Shown one piece after another: positions 14,804-23,434 of a stretch of 25,854 bases of DNA. Each line of letters starts with the position of its first letter. Positions within the stretch are counted from its first letter, which is position 1. The position numbers and the translations under genes are program-made. The stretch is from an uncultured Collinsella sp. (GTDB lineage Bacteria; Actinomycetota; Coriobacteriia; Coriobacteriales; Coriobacteriaceae): contig CAUGNQ010000026.1 in NCBI GenBank assembly GCA_959600835.1, forward strand, positions 1-25,854, given 5' to 3'. The notes beneath the pieces were generated by a model. That model ran no database searches and was not told where the DNA came from. It saw only the letters and a list, made by a program, of their open reading frames with translations.

Positions 14804-16186
14804 TTACAGAGACGCGATCGTTGCATTTGCGCACTTGAGCGTACCGTCGGTGACCGTCAGCGCCACACCCTGGCCCTGCTTATTGCAGAAGCGCGCGTTA
14901 AGCGCAACATCATCGACAAAGATGGTCGCGATATCGTCGTCAACGACCAGGCGCACATGATGAGTGCCCTCGCCCTTAAAGAACAACGGACGCTCGAGGC
15001 CCATGTTGTTGACCTGGAACCACGGATACTGGGGGGCCGCCGTAAACTCGAGCTTGCCCTCACGCAGGTTGGCGCGGAACTCATAGGCAAGACCGGACTC
15101 GGCGTCCTCGGCAAGCTTCACCGAGAAGCCGGCAGCGTCACCGGCGAGCTCGATGTCGGCATCGAGCATATAGGTGGAACCGGCATCCGCGGCGAGCACC
15201 TGCTCGACCTTGCCCGACTCGCAGGAAAGCTCAAAGGCCTCGACTGCCTTAGCCTCGCCAAAGGCGCCAAGCATGCTGTCGGGGAGCTTGGTGCCGAGCG
15301 TTCCGTCAGCACGCTGAACGATCTCGAGAGGCATAAAGGTGCCACCCCACAGGTAAGAGCTGGGGTCACCGCCCTCGTCACGCGTAGGAACCCAACCAAA
15401 GAGAACGCGGCGCTCGCCATCAAATGCGGTACGCGCGGCATAGTACGCGCGGCCATCGAAGGAATCGTCCGCAGGAGTGATCCAAGGACCGTTGATAGAG
15501 CGAGACATGCGGTAACGGGTCTTGTTGCCATCACTGTACTCGGAGAACACCAGATACCACCAGTCGCCCATCTTAAAGAGATCAGGCATCTCGAACATGG
15601 TGTACAGGCCCGGATTCCACCAGTCGCCCTGGAACTCCCAGGTATCCAGGTCCTTGGAGGTGAACTTGACCAGACGACCGGTCATCAGACGCTTGTCCTC
15701 GCCCACACGCGTGCCGAGGATGAGCATGTACTCTTCGTTCTCCTCATCCCAAAGCACAAAGGGATCGCGCCAGTTGCGGTCATCGTAACCCTCCTGGGGC
15801 GGAAGCAGCGTCTCGGCGATGTTCTTCTCCCACTTGACGGCGTCGTCACTCGTTGCGTGAAGAAGAACCTGCTTCATCAAGCGTGCCTTGACCTTATCGC
15901 GATTGCAACCAGTGTAGAGCGCATGGTACTTGTCGCCCACCTTAAACACCGTGCCGGCATAAACATACTGGTCGACTTCCTCGTCGCCGCCACGCTCAAG
16001 GCTCTCGCCAAAGTCTTTGTAATTGACGAAGTCCTTGGTTGTCGCGAGTGCCCAGCCAAACGGCTCTCCGAAAGGTCCGGGGTTTCGCGTGTCACGCTGA
16101 TGATAGAGATAGAACGTGCCGTCCTCGCCGTACGGCATGATGTCGCCTACCCAAATTCCCTCAGGCTGGTAATACACCTTGTGCAT
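14804..16186 (-). CDS. Divergent GH32-like beta-fructosidase (WVGDIMP type)
   Basis: 460-residue glycosidase of the GH32/GH68-GH43 five-bladed propeller type. The usual WLNDPNG block is replaced by WVGDIMPY (nucleophile candidate Asp15). The other catalytic blocks remain: NWRDPFV (Asp141) and FEMPDLF (Glu199). The C-terminal part (about 310-460) is a beta-sandwich with VRLVVDDDIATIFVDDVALN. It is not a simple duplicate of scrB: the two align only around motifs. No signal peptide, so it acts on an imported and perhaps phosphorylated fructoside. First gene of the operon, with AAAGGAAG 7 bases before its ATG and the LacI-controlled promoter about 45 bases further upstream. Confidence 0.85.
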   Translation of the reverse strand: MHKVYYQPEGIWVGDIMPYGEDGTFYLYHQRDTRNPGPFGEPFGWALATTKDFVNYKDFGESLERGGDEEVDQYVYAGTVFKVGDKYHALYTGCNRDKVKARLMKQVLLHATSDDAVKWEKNIAETLLPPQEGYDDRNWRDPFVLWDEENEEYMLILGTRVGEDKRLMTGRLVKFTSKDLDTWEFQGDWWNPGLYTMFEMPDLFKMGDWWYLVFSEYSDGNKTRYRMSRSINGPWITPADDSFDGRAYYAARTAFDGERRVLFGWVPTRDEGGDPSSYLWGGTFMPLEIVQRADGTLGTKLPDSMLGAFGEAKAVEAFELSCESGKVEQVLAADAGSTYMLDADIELAGDAAGFSVKLAEDAESGLAYEFRANLREGKLEFTAAPQYPWFQVNNMGLERPLFFKGEGTHHVRLVVDDDIATIFVDDVALNARFCNKQGQGVALTVTDGTLKCANATIASL

Positions 16187-16229
16187 CCGAGACTTCCTTT
16201 CTCACGAGATACTAACTCGGTACAACTGC

Positions 16230-16258
16230 AAGATATGTCAATCGTTTTCATATGTCAA
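16230..16258 (-). promoter_or_regulatory. Near-consensus sigma-70 promoter of the sugar operon
   Basis: On the minus strand a perfect -35 box TTGACA (16253-16258) and a -10 box TATCTT (16230-16235) are separated by 17 bases, about 44 bases before the first gene's ATG. Both boxes lie inside the two adjacent operator-like repeats, so repressor binding should block RNA polymerase directly. Confidence 0.75.
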
Positions 16259-16267
16259 ACGTTTTCA
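16233..16267. promoter_or_regulatory. Two tandem LacI-type operators
   Basis: ATATGTCAATCGTTTTCA (16233-16250) and ATATGTCAAACGTTTTCA (16250-16267) differ at one position. Each has the central CG and the approximate TG-N-AAACGTTT-N-CA symmetry typical of LacI/GalR-family sites. They cover the -35 box, spacer and edge of the -10 box of the sugar operon promoter. Confidence 0.75.
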
Positions 16268-16299
16268 CACCAATACGTCTTTTCGCAGTTCCAGTCGTC

Positions 16300-16317
16300 G
16301 GCAAACGGTTGACATAT
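16300..16317. promoter_or_regulatory. Third LacI-type operator, inverted
   Basis: GGCAAACGGTTGACATAT is the reverse complement of ATATGTCAACCGTTTGCC, the same motif as the tandem sites in the opposite orientation, 33 bases away. The distance could allow cooperative binding or a small loop. A further half-match, GGCGAACGGTCATC, starts at 16321. Confidence 0.6.
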
Positions 16318-16370
16318 GCCGGCGAACGGTCATCAGAGGTGTTTGAGGAATTCTTTTGGCACGGGATGAA

Positions 16371-17381
16371 CTACGCGGTTTTACCCTCAATGAGTTCAAC
16401 GGGGAGCTTGATATTCGATTCGGGCTTTTCGCCGTTAATAAGAGCAATGATGGATTGCGCCGCGAGCTCTCCGATGCGATCGATATCTTGGCGTACGGTT
16501 GTTAAGTCAGGCATAAACGTCATAGTGCGGCGGGCACCATCCGCGCCCACGACCTTAATATCGCCCGGAGCGCTCAAGCCGCGCTGCTTCATCACGTTAA
16601 GACAGATAGCCGCCATCGTGTCGTCTCCCGCAAAGATGCCGTCAATATCGGGGTTCTCATCGAGGATCTTCGCAACGACCGCGCTCTTTTCGTCGTCGGG
16701 CTTAACGAACTCAACCTCACGGACAAGCGCGGGCAAACCGGCCTGCTCAACAACATCGAGGTAGGCATCGGTACGCTTATTGGCAGGCATGCGCATGCGG
16801 CTATTGCTGCGCAGGCACAGGATGCGTGAACATCCGTCATCGATCAGGCGACGCGTAGCAAGTTCGCCGATGCTATAGCTGTCGCTCGCAATCTGAACAG
16901 AGGCTTCGCCAAGGTCGCAGTCGATACCAACCAGACTCAAACCCATCTCGGCATACGCCTCGGCACCGATATTAAGCGAGTTGACGATGACGCCATCAAC
17001 CATATTGCGTCGAAGCATGTCGATATAAGAGCGCTCAAGCTCGGGTCGATTGGCGCTATTGCACAGCAGCATCTTAAAACCGTTTTCGGCCAGGGTATGC
17101 TCAATGACTTGAACCACTTGGGCATGAAACGGACTGCTGACATAGGGGACGATCATACCGATAAGATTCAGGCGACCGTTGAGCATGGCACGGGCGATAT
17201 CGTTGGGCGTATAGTTGATGCGCTTCATCGCGGCATGGACCTTATCGCGGGTCTCTTGGCTAATATAGCCGCGATTATTAAGCACACGAGATACCGTAGT
17301 AGGCGAAACCCCCGCCACCGCCGCAACTTCCTTGATGCCAGGCTTAGCCGTATCCTTAGAACGAGCACTCTCGCGAGCCAT
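16371..17381 (-). CDS. LacI-family repressor of the sugar operon
   Basis: 336 residues. The N-terminal LacI helix-turn-helix is GIKEVAAVAGVSPTTVSRVL followed by NNRGYISQETRDKVHAAMKR. A periplasmic-binding-protein-like sensor domain follows (LIGMIVPYVSSPFHAQVV; IDGIFAGDDTMAA; VVGADGARRTMTFMPDLTTV). It likely represses the GH32-PTS-GH32 operon just downstream on the same strand and itself, because matching operators precede both. The start at 17381 is chosen because GGGGGAGG lies 5 bases upstream; longer starts at 17396 and 17402 would run into the operator. The inducer is presumably sucrose, its phosphate or a fructoside (inference). Confidence 0.9.
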   Translation of the reverse strand: MARESARSKDTAKPGIKEVAAVAGVSPTTVSRVLNNRGYISQETRDKVHAAMKRINYTPNDIARAMLNGRLNLIGMIVPYVSSPFHAQVVQVIEHTLAENGFKMLLCNSANRPELERSYIDMLRRNMVDGVIVNSLNIGAEAYAEMGLSLVGIDCDLGEASVQIASDSYSIGELATRRLIDDGCSRILCLRSNSRMRMPANKRTDAYLDVVEQAGLPALVREVEFVKPDDEKSAVVAKILDENPDIDGIFAGDDTMAAICLNVMKQRGLSAPGDIKVVGADGARRTMTFMPDLTTVRQDIDRIGELAAQSIIALINGEKPESNIKLPVELIEGKTA

Positions 17382-17400
17382 AGCACCCTCCCCCATCAAC

Positions 17401-17440
17401 ATGTCATACGTTTACATACGAACAAAGCATACCCCAACAA
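17401..17440 (-). promoter_or_regulatory. lacI-family gene promoter with autoregulatory operator
   Basis: ATGTCATACGTTTACAT (17401-17417) matches the operators before the sugar operon and has symmetric ATGT/ACAT ends. On the minus strand TTGTTG (17435-17440) and TATGTA (17413-17418) with 16-base spacing form a candidate promoter whose -10 box lies in the operator. Confidence 0.6.
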
Positions 17441-17533
17441 CAGCGGGATGACGGTAACAGTACAAGTAAGTAAACGACTCATCCAAATAATTAGGAGAGT
17501 TCCGCCTAAAGGGTGACTACACAGGACCCAGCC

Positions 17534-17658
17534 GGGGCTGTTTGGGCTACCTCCCAAAACATTCCGCAGGACGCAAAGAGGCTCCGCCGCGCAACGCGCG
17601 CAGCGGAGCCTCTTTGCATGTCCGAGGACGTTTTGGGAAATAACCCAAAACCGGCCCC
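17534..17658. repeat. Long palindromic element E3, 3' of the split pfl genes
   Basis: Outer pairings GGGGC/GCCCC (17534-17538 and 17654-17658), TTTGGG/CCCAAA (17541-17546 and 17644-17649) and TCCCAAAAC/GTTTTGGGA (17552-17560 and 17630-17638) enclose a perfect 15-bp stem (17573-17587 with 17603-17617) with a GCGC-rich tip. Reading in the direction of the upstream (leftward) gene, it contains AAAACGTCCTCGGACATG, GCGCGTTGCGCGGCGG and CTGCGGAATGTTTT, each nearly identical to blocks in E2. It lies 25 bases beyond the stop codon of the glycyl-radical gene and ahead of the LacI-type gene. Confidence 0.9.
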
Positions 17659-17683
17659 AGTAATCCTACAGGAGTTGAACCCT

Positions 17684-17935
17684 TTAGAACTTGTCGTGGA
17701 AGGTACGCGAAATGACCTCGTCCTGCTGCTCCTTGGTGAGCGTGTGGAAGTTCACGGCATAGCCGGAAACGCGGATGGTCAGCTGCGGGTACTTCTCGGG
17801 GTGAGCCTGAGCGTCAAGCAGCGTCTCACGGTTGAAGACGTTGATGTTCAGGTGGTGGCCACCCTTCTCGGCGTAAGCGTCGAGCATGTGGACCAGGTTA
17901 TCGGCCTGAGTCTCAGAAACTTCAGAAACCTTCAT
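17684..17935 (-). CDS. Separate glycyl-radical domain of pyruvate formate-lyase
   Basis: 83-residue protein equivalent to the C-terminal end of ordinary PflB. HHLNINVFNRETLLDAQAHP (27-46) and PQLTIRVSGYAV (50-61), with the radical glycine Gly58, are followed by the normal C-terminal TKEQQDEVISRTF. It has its own ATG with AAGGAG 7 bases upstream, 85 bases after the stop of the large catalytic gene, so this is not a simple frameshift. Residue counts fit (683 + 83, against about 760 for E. coli PflB). E. coli GrcA is a comparable spare domain, but there PflB is complete; here the large gene lacks the domain, so the two products must assemble to work. PflA would activate Gly58. Confidence 0.92.
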   Translation of the reverse strand: MKVSEVSETQADNLVHMLDAYAEKGGHHLNINVFNRETLLDAQAHPEKYPQLTIRVSGYAVNFHTLTKEQQDEVISRTFHDKF

Positions 17936-17958
17936 AATGTGTCTCCTTCGATTAATAG

Positions 17959-17978
17959 GCGCCGGCCGAAACCGGCGC
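17959..17978 (-). other. GC-rich hairpin between the two pfl genes
   Basis: GCGCCGG/CCGGCGC, 7-bp stem with a 6-base loop, 24 bases before the ATG of the radical-domain gene. On the minus strand no T-tract follows (CTATTAATCG), so it is better read as a leaky attenuator or an RNA stability element that sets the ratio of the two polypeptides. Confidence 0.6.
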
Positions 17979-17994
17979 GCTAATCAGTAATCGT

Positions 17995-18019
17995 TATTGT
18001 TAGTATAGCACTAACAATA
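17995..18019 (-). promoter_or_regulatory. Palindrome with extended -10 promoter candidate
   Basis: Perfect 10-bp inverted repeat TATTGTTAGT/ACTAACAATA with a 5-base loop, starting one base after the large gene's stop codon. On the minus strand the centre reads TGCTATACT, a good extended -10 element, which could drive the radical-domain gene alone. The symmetric TTGTTAG/CTAACAA arms could instead bind a redox regulator of the Rex or FNR kind; neither consensus fits exactly. Confidence 0.45.
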
Positions 18020-18020
18020 G

Positions 18021-20072
<2,052 letters not shown>

Positions 20073-20621
20073 TGTGTAACCACGCTCCTAGTTACGTGTA
20101 ATGCGGCGCTCTCTCACACCGCTGCTTATTGAATTCTTGAATTTTCGGTTTGCACTACCGGCTTCTTCCGTTCTTCACCACATGTTGGTGCAGGGAAAAA
20201 CGTTTGTCCACCTTGGAACTGCAACCCAAAACCCAAGATTTCACCCGTTTGAGAAGGATAACATAGCGACCCTCTCCATCTGGGCTGTTATATGTTTCTT
20301 TTTTTATATCATAAGGGCGTTTTTTACAAACCCGCAGGAAATGCGAGCGTGAACAACTACCGTTCACCGATTTGTTTAGTTTTTTCCTTGCCTTTGTACG
20401 ACGTTCACTCTAGCTGTTATGCCAGCTTTAGCAGGGTAAAGTGCCTCTGAGTGGGCTTTAGGACGTGCTCAGAGATCTGCCCCTAACTTTGCTGATACCG
20501 ACGGTGTACGGAGGTCGCCTAAAAGTTGTTTTCTAGGCATGTCCCAAAATCTACCGTATAGGGTGCGCGTGCGGGGGTATCATCTTTCACCGAAAATAGT
20601 TTCTAGTGTTAGGGGTTTTCG
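20073..20621. promoter_or_regulatory. Long divergent regulatory region, pflB / marR
   Basis: 549 bases without a gene. Contents: an AT-rich candidate pflB promoter on the minus strand (TTGTAA 20324-20329 and TATAAA 20303-20308, 15-base spacer); an inverted repeat GTGAAC/GTTCAC (20349-20354 and 20362-20367) just upstream of it that could bind a regulator; CTCTGAG/CTCAGAG with a 16-base loop around 20443-20472; repeat copy B (20529-20554); and the marR leader palindrome (20588-20624). No exact FNR (TTGAT-N4-ATCAA) or Rex site was found. The long 5' distance suggests that pflB has a regulated untranslated leader of over 200 bases. Confidence 0.5.
20529..20554 (+). repeat. Intergenic repeat, copy B
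   Basis: TTTTCTAGGCATGTCCC followed by AAAATCTAC matches the minus strand of the palindrome at 1234-1263 except for two inserted C and one missing A. The symmetric partner is degraded (CCTAAAA upstream rather than GTAGATTTTT). It lies in the marR leader side of the divergent region. Confidence 0.65.
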
Positions 20622-20624
20622 GTG
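20588..20624 (+). promoter_or_regulatory. Inverted repeat overlapping the marR start
   Basis: Perfect 9-bp arms CACCGAAAA (20588-20596) and TTTTCGGTG (20616-20624) with a 19-base loop. The right arm contains the GTG start codon and the loop contains the ribosome site AGGGG (20611-20615). It could be the MarR operator, or an RNA hairpin hiding the start codon. Confidence 0.55.
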
Positions 20625-21071
20625 GAAGATACCGATTTCCATGAGCTTGGGCGTCAGCTCTTAACTGAGTTTGGCAGCATGCATCATCGCATTTCACGCT
20701 CTGCGGACAAAGCTCTCGGCGGCGAGATGGCTGTCATGCGCGCCCTCATGCTCGCTGGCGGTTCGCTCACGCCGAGCGAACTCGCAAATCGCGCCTGGGT
20801 CTCGAGCGCCCGCATCGCCAACATCCTGCGCGCCCTCGAAACCAAGGGCTGGGTCGAGCGCGAGCACTCAAAGACCGACCGTCGTCGCGTACACGTCACG
20901 GTGACCGACAAGGGATTCCAGGATCTCGAAATCAAACGACGGGAATTCGAGGAGCGCACCGCGGCCTTCCTCGAGCAGCTCGGCGAAACAGATACCCAAG
21001 AGATGGTGCGCCTTCTAAGACGTGCCAACGAAATTATCGACCGCAATCAAGAAAGGAGAGATGCCGAGTGA
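20622..21071 (+). CDS. MarR-family transcriptional regulator
   Basis: 149-residue winged helix-turn-helix protein. The core is LTPSELANRAWVSSARIANI, LRALETKGWVEREHS, then KTDRRRVHVTVTDKG (the MarR wing with D-x-R-R), and a long C-terminal dimerisation helix. GTG start at 20622 with AGGGG 6 bases upstream. The stop overlaps the start of the ABC transporter gene (GTGA), so the three genes form one operon, and the regulator probably controls export of a compound it senses. This arrangement (MarR plus two half-ABC exporters) is common in Actinobacteria and Firmicutes and often relates to drug or metabolite efflux. Confidence 0.9.
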   Translation: MEDTDFHELGRQLLTEFGSMHHRISRSADKALGGEMAVMRALMLAGGSLTPSELANRAWVSSARIANILRALETKGWVEREHSKTDRRRVHVTVTDKGFQDLEIKRREFEERTAAFLEQLGETDTQEMVRLLRRANEIIDRNQERRDAE

Positions 21072-23434
21072 GGATTCTCAAGCTCTTTAAAAAGCACGTC
21101 CTGGCACTGTTCACAGCTATCGTACTTATCGTAATCAGCTGCAACGCCGATCTGGCGCTGCCTACCTATATGAGCGACATCGTCGACGTGGGCGTGCAGC
21201 AAGGCGGCATCGCCTCGCCCGTGCCCGACACCATTCGCGCCGAATCGCTCGACGACCTCGAACTCTTCATGAGCGCCAAGGACGCCAAGGCTGTGGAGGC
21301 CGTGTTTAGCAAGGCTGACAAAAACGGCATTCGAACGTACAAGGGCACCGAGGAAGAGCGTGCCGATGGAGGCAAAATTACCGACATTATGAGCCTGCCC
21401 GAGACCGTCGTCCTTTCGCTCAACCAGGGCATCGACGCCGACTCCATGGGAGACATGACCGGCACGTCCAGCGAGAAAGACAGCGACGCCGCTCAGGCCA
21501 TGCCCACGCCCGAGCAAATGGCAGCGATGACGCCCGAGCAGCTCGCCGAGATGCAGCAGAAGGCCGCAGCGGCGCAGAATATGCAAAAGCAGATCGACGC
21601 CGACGGCGGCAAGATCACCATGAAGAGCCTGCGCCTGGGTGTCGAGGGCGGTCTGGTAGACCAAAGCAAGCTCGTCGAGGGCGCCAACGAAATGGCGGAC
21701 AAAATGGGCTCCATGTCGGGCTCCATCGTCACCCAGCGCGCCGTGAGCTATGTACAGGACGAGTACAAGGCGCAGGGCATCGACCCCGCCGACGTGCAGA
21801 ACGCCTACCTGGGCCGCATGGCGACCACGATGTTTGGTCTGTGTCTGGTGTCGCTGGTCGCCACCATCCTGACCGGTGCCGTGGCTTCGCGCACCGCCTG
21901 CTCCATCGCACGCGACCTGCGCCGCGAGACCTTCAACAAGGTTATGCACTTCTCGCCGGCCGAGGTGGGCAAGTTTAGCCAGGCCTCGCTCATCACCCGC
22001 TGCACCAACGACATTCAGCAGATTCAGATGGCCGCAACCCTGTTTATCCGCATGTGTCTGATGGCGCCCGTCATGGGCATCGTCGCCGTCATGCGCGTCC
22101 TGGCCAACCACACCGGCCTGGAGTGGACCATCGCCGTGGCCATCATCGCGGTCTCGGCCGTCGTCGGCGTGCTTATGGGCCTCACTATGCCCAAATTCAA
22201 AAAGATGCAGAGCTTTGTGGACCGCGTGAACCTTACCGCCCGCGAGCTGCTCGACGGCCTTATGCCTATCCGCTCGTTCAACCGCGAGGAGCATGAGCTC
22301 GAGCGTTTTGACAAGGCTTCGCTCGACCTGATGACCACGCAGCTCTACACCAACCGCGCCATGAGCTTTATGATGCCGCTCATGATGCTGGTCATGAATT
22401 GCATCACCGTGCTTATCGTCTGGTTTGGCGCGCAGGGCGTGTCCGACGGCGTGATGCAGGTCGGCAACATGATGGCGTTTATCTCCTACACCATGCAGAT
22501 CGTCATGGCGTTTATGATCCTCACCATGGTTTCGGTCATCCTGCCCCGCGCCGAGGTCGCAGCCGAGCGCGTGGAAGAGGTCATCACCTGCCCCACGAGC
22601 ATCAACGACCCCTCCTCGCCCAAACTGCCCGCGACCAGCGCGTCACGCGGTGAGCTCACCTTCCGCGACGTGAGCTTCCAGTATCCCGATGCCCGCGCCG
22701 ATGTCATCAGCGGCGTGAACTTCACCACGCATGCCGGTCAGATGCTCGGCATCATTGGCTCCACGGGCTCGGGCAAGTCCACGCTCGTGCAGCTGATTCC
22801 GCGCCTGTACGACGTCACAGGCGGCAGCATTTCGCTCGACGGCATCGACGTGCGTGACATGACCCTTTCCGAGCTACGCCGCCGTATTGGTTATATCCCG
22901 CAGCAGGGTCGCCTGTTCTCGGGCACCGTCGAGAGCAACCTCAAGTTTGCCGGCGATATGGTGAGTGACGAGGATATGCGCCAGGCGGCACGCGTCGCCC
23001 AGGCGGAGGACTTTATCGCCGAGCGCGAGGGCGGCTACGACTCCCCCATCAGCCAGGGCGGATCCAATGTCTCGGGCGGCCAGCGCCAGCGCCTGGCCAT
23101 CGCCCGCGCGTTGGCCAAAAAGCCCGAGGTCGTGGTGTTCGATGACTCGTTTAGTGCCCTCGACTACAAGACCGACGCGCGCCTGCGCGAGGAGCTGGCC
23201 AAAAACGTTACCGACGCCGCACTCGTGGTCGTGGCCCAGCGCATCGCGACCATCATGCACGCCGACCAGATTATCGTGCTCGACGACGGCCACGTGGTGG
23301 GCACCGGTACGCACGAGGAGCTGCTGCACAGCTGCCCAGCGTACCTGGAGATCGCACAGTCGCAGCTTTCCGCCGAGGAGCTGGGGCTTACCCAAGAAGA
23401 AATTGCAGCCGTCACGGAAGGAGGCGAGCGCTGA
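21068..23434 (+). CDS. ABC exporter half-transporter 1, degenerate ATP site, large outer loop
   Basis: 788-residue membrane-ATPase fusion. TM1 is about residues 10-28. An unusually long, Gln/Ala/Glu-rich, probably extracytoplasmic insert of about 200 residues (45-245) precedes TM2 (252-275); further TM segments lie at about 325-345, 353-373, 433-453 and 470-490. In the nucleotide domain: Walker A GSTGSGKST (564-572), signature VSGGQ (668-672), Walker B VVVFDD, where the catalytic Glu is Asp693, and Gln724 in place of the switch histidine (AQRIAT). These changes mark the non-hydrolysing site of a heterodimeric exporter. GTG start, with AGGAG upstream, overlapping the marR stop by 4 bases. Confidence 0.9.
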   Translation: MRILKLFKKHVLALFTAIVLIVISCNADLALPTYMSDIVDVGVQQGGIASPVPDTIRAESLDDLELFMSAKDAKAVEAVFSKADKNGIRTYKGTEEERADGGKITDIMSLPETVVLSLNQGIDADSMGDMTGTSSEKDSDAAQAMPTPEQMAAMTPEQLAEMQQKAAAAQNMQKQIDADGGKITMKSLRLGVEGGLVDQSKLVEGANEMADKMGSMSGSIVTQRAVSYVQDEYKAQGIDPADVQNAYLGRMATTMFGLCLVSLVATILTGAVASRTACSIARDLRRETFNKVMHFSPAEVGKFSQASLITRCTNDIQQIQMAATLFIRMCLMAPVMGIVAVMRVLANHTGLEWTIAVAIIAVSAVVGVLMGLTMPKFKKMQSFVDRVNLTARELLDGLMPIRSFNREEHELERFDKASLDLMTTQLYTNRAMSFMMPLMMLVMNCITVLIVWFGAQGVSDGVMQVGNMMAFISYTMQIVMAFMILTMVSVILPRAEVAAERVEEVITCPTSINDPSSPKLPATSASRGELTFRDVSFQYPDARADVISGVNFTTHAGQMLGIIGSTGSGKSTLVQLIPRLYDVTGGSISLDGIDVRDMTLSELRRRIGYIPQQGRLFSGTVESNLKFAGDMVSDEDMRQAARVAQAEDFIAEREGGYDSPISQGGSNVSGGQRQRLAIARALAKKPEVVVFDDSFSALDYKTDARLREELAKNVTDAALVVVAQRIATIMHADQIIVLDDGHVVGTGTHEELLHSCPAYLEIAQSQLSAEELGLTQEEIAAVTEGGER

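Noticed and set aside
4364..17658. CRISPR-like array from the recurring palindromes
   Set aside because: The three elements are single, far apart and structured as nested hairpins; there is no repeat-spacer pattern and no cas gene.
20349..20367. FNR- or Rex-type site upstream of pflB
   Set aside because: GTGAAC/GTTCAC is symmetric, but neither the sequence nor the spacing matches the consensus of either regulator, so I list it only as an unnamed inverted repeat.
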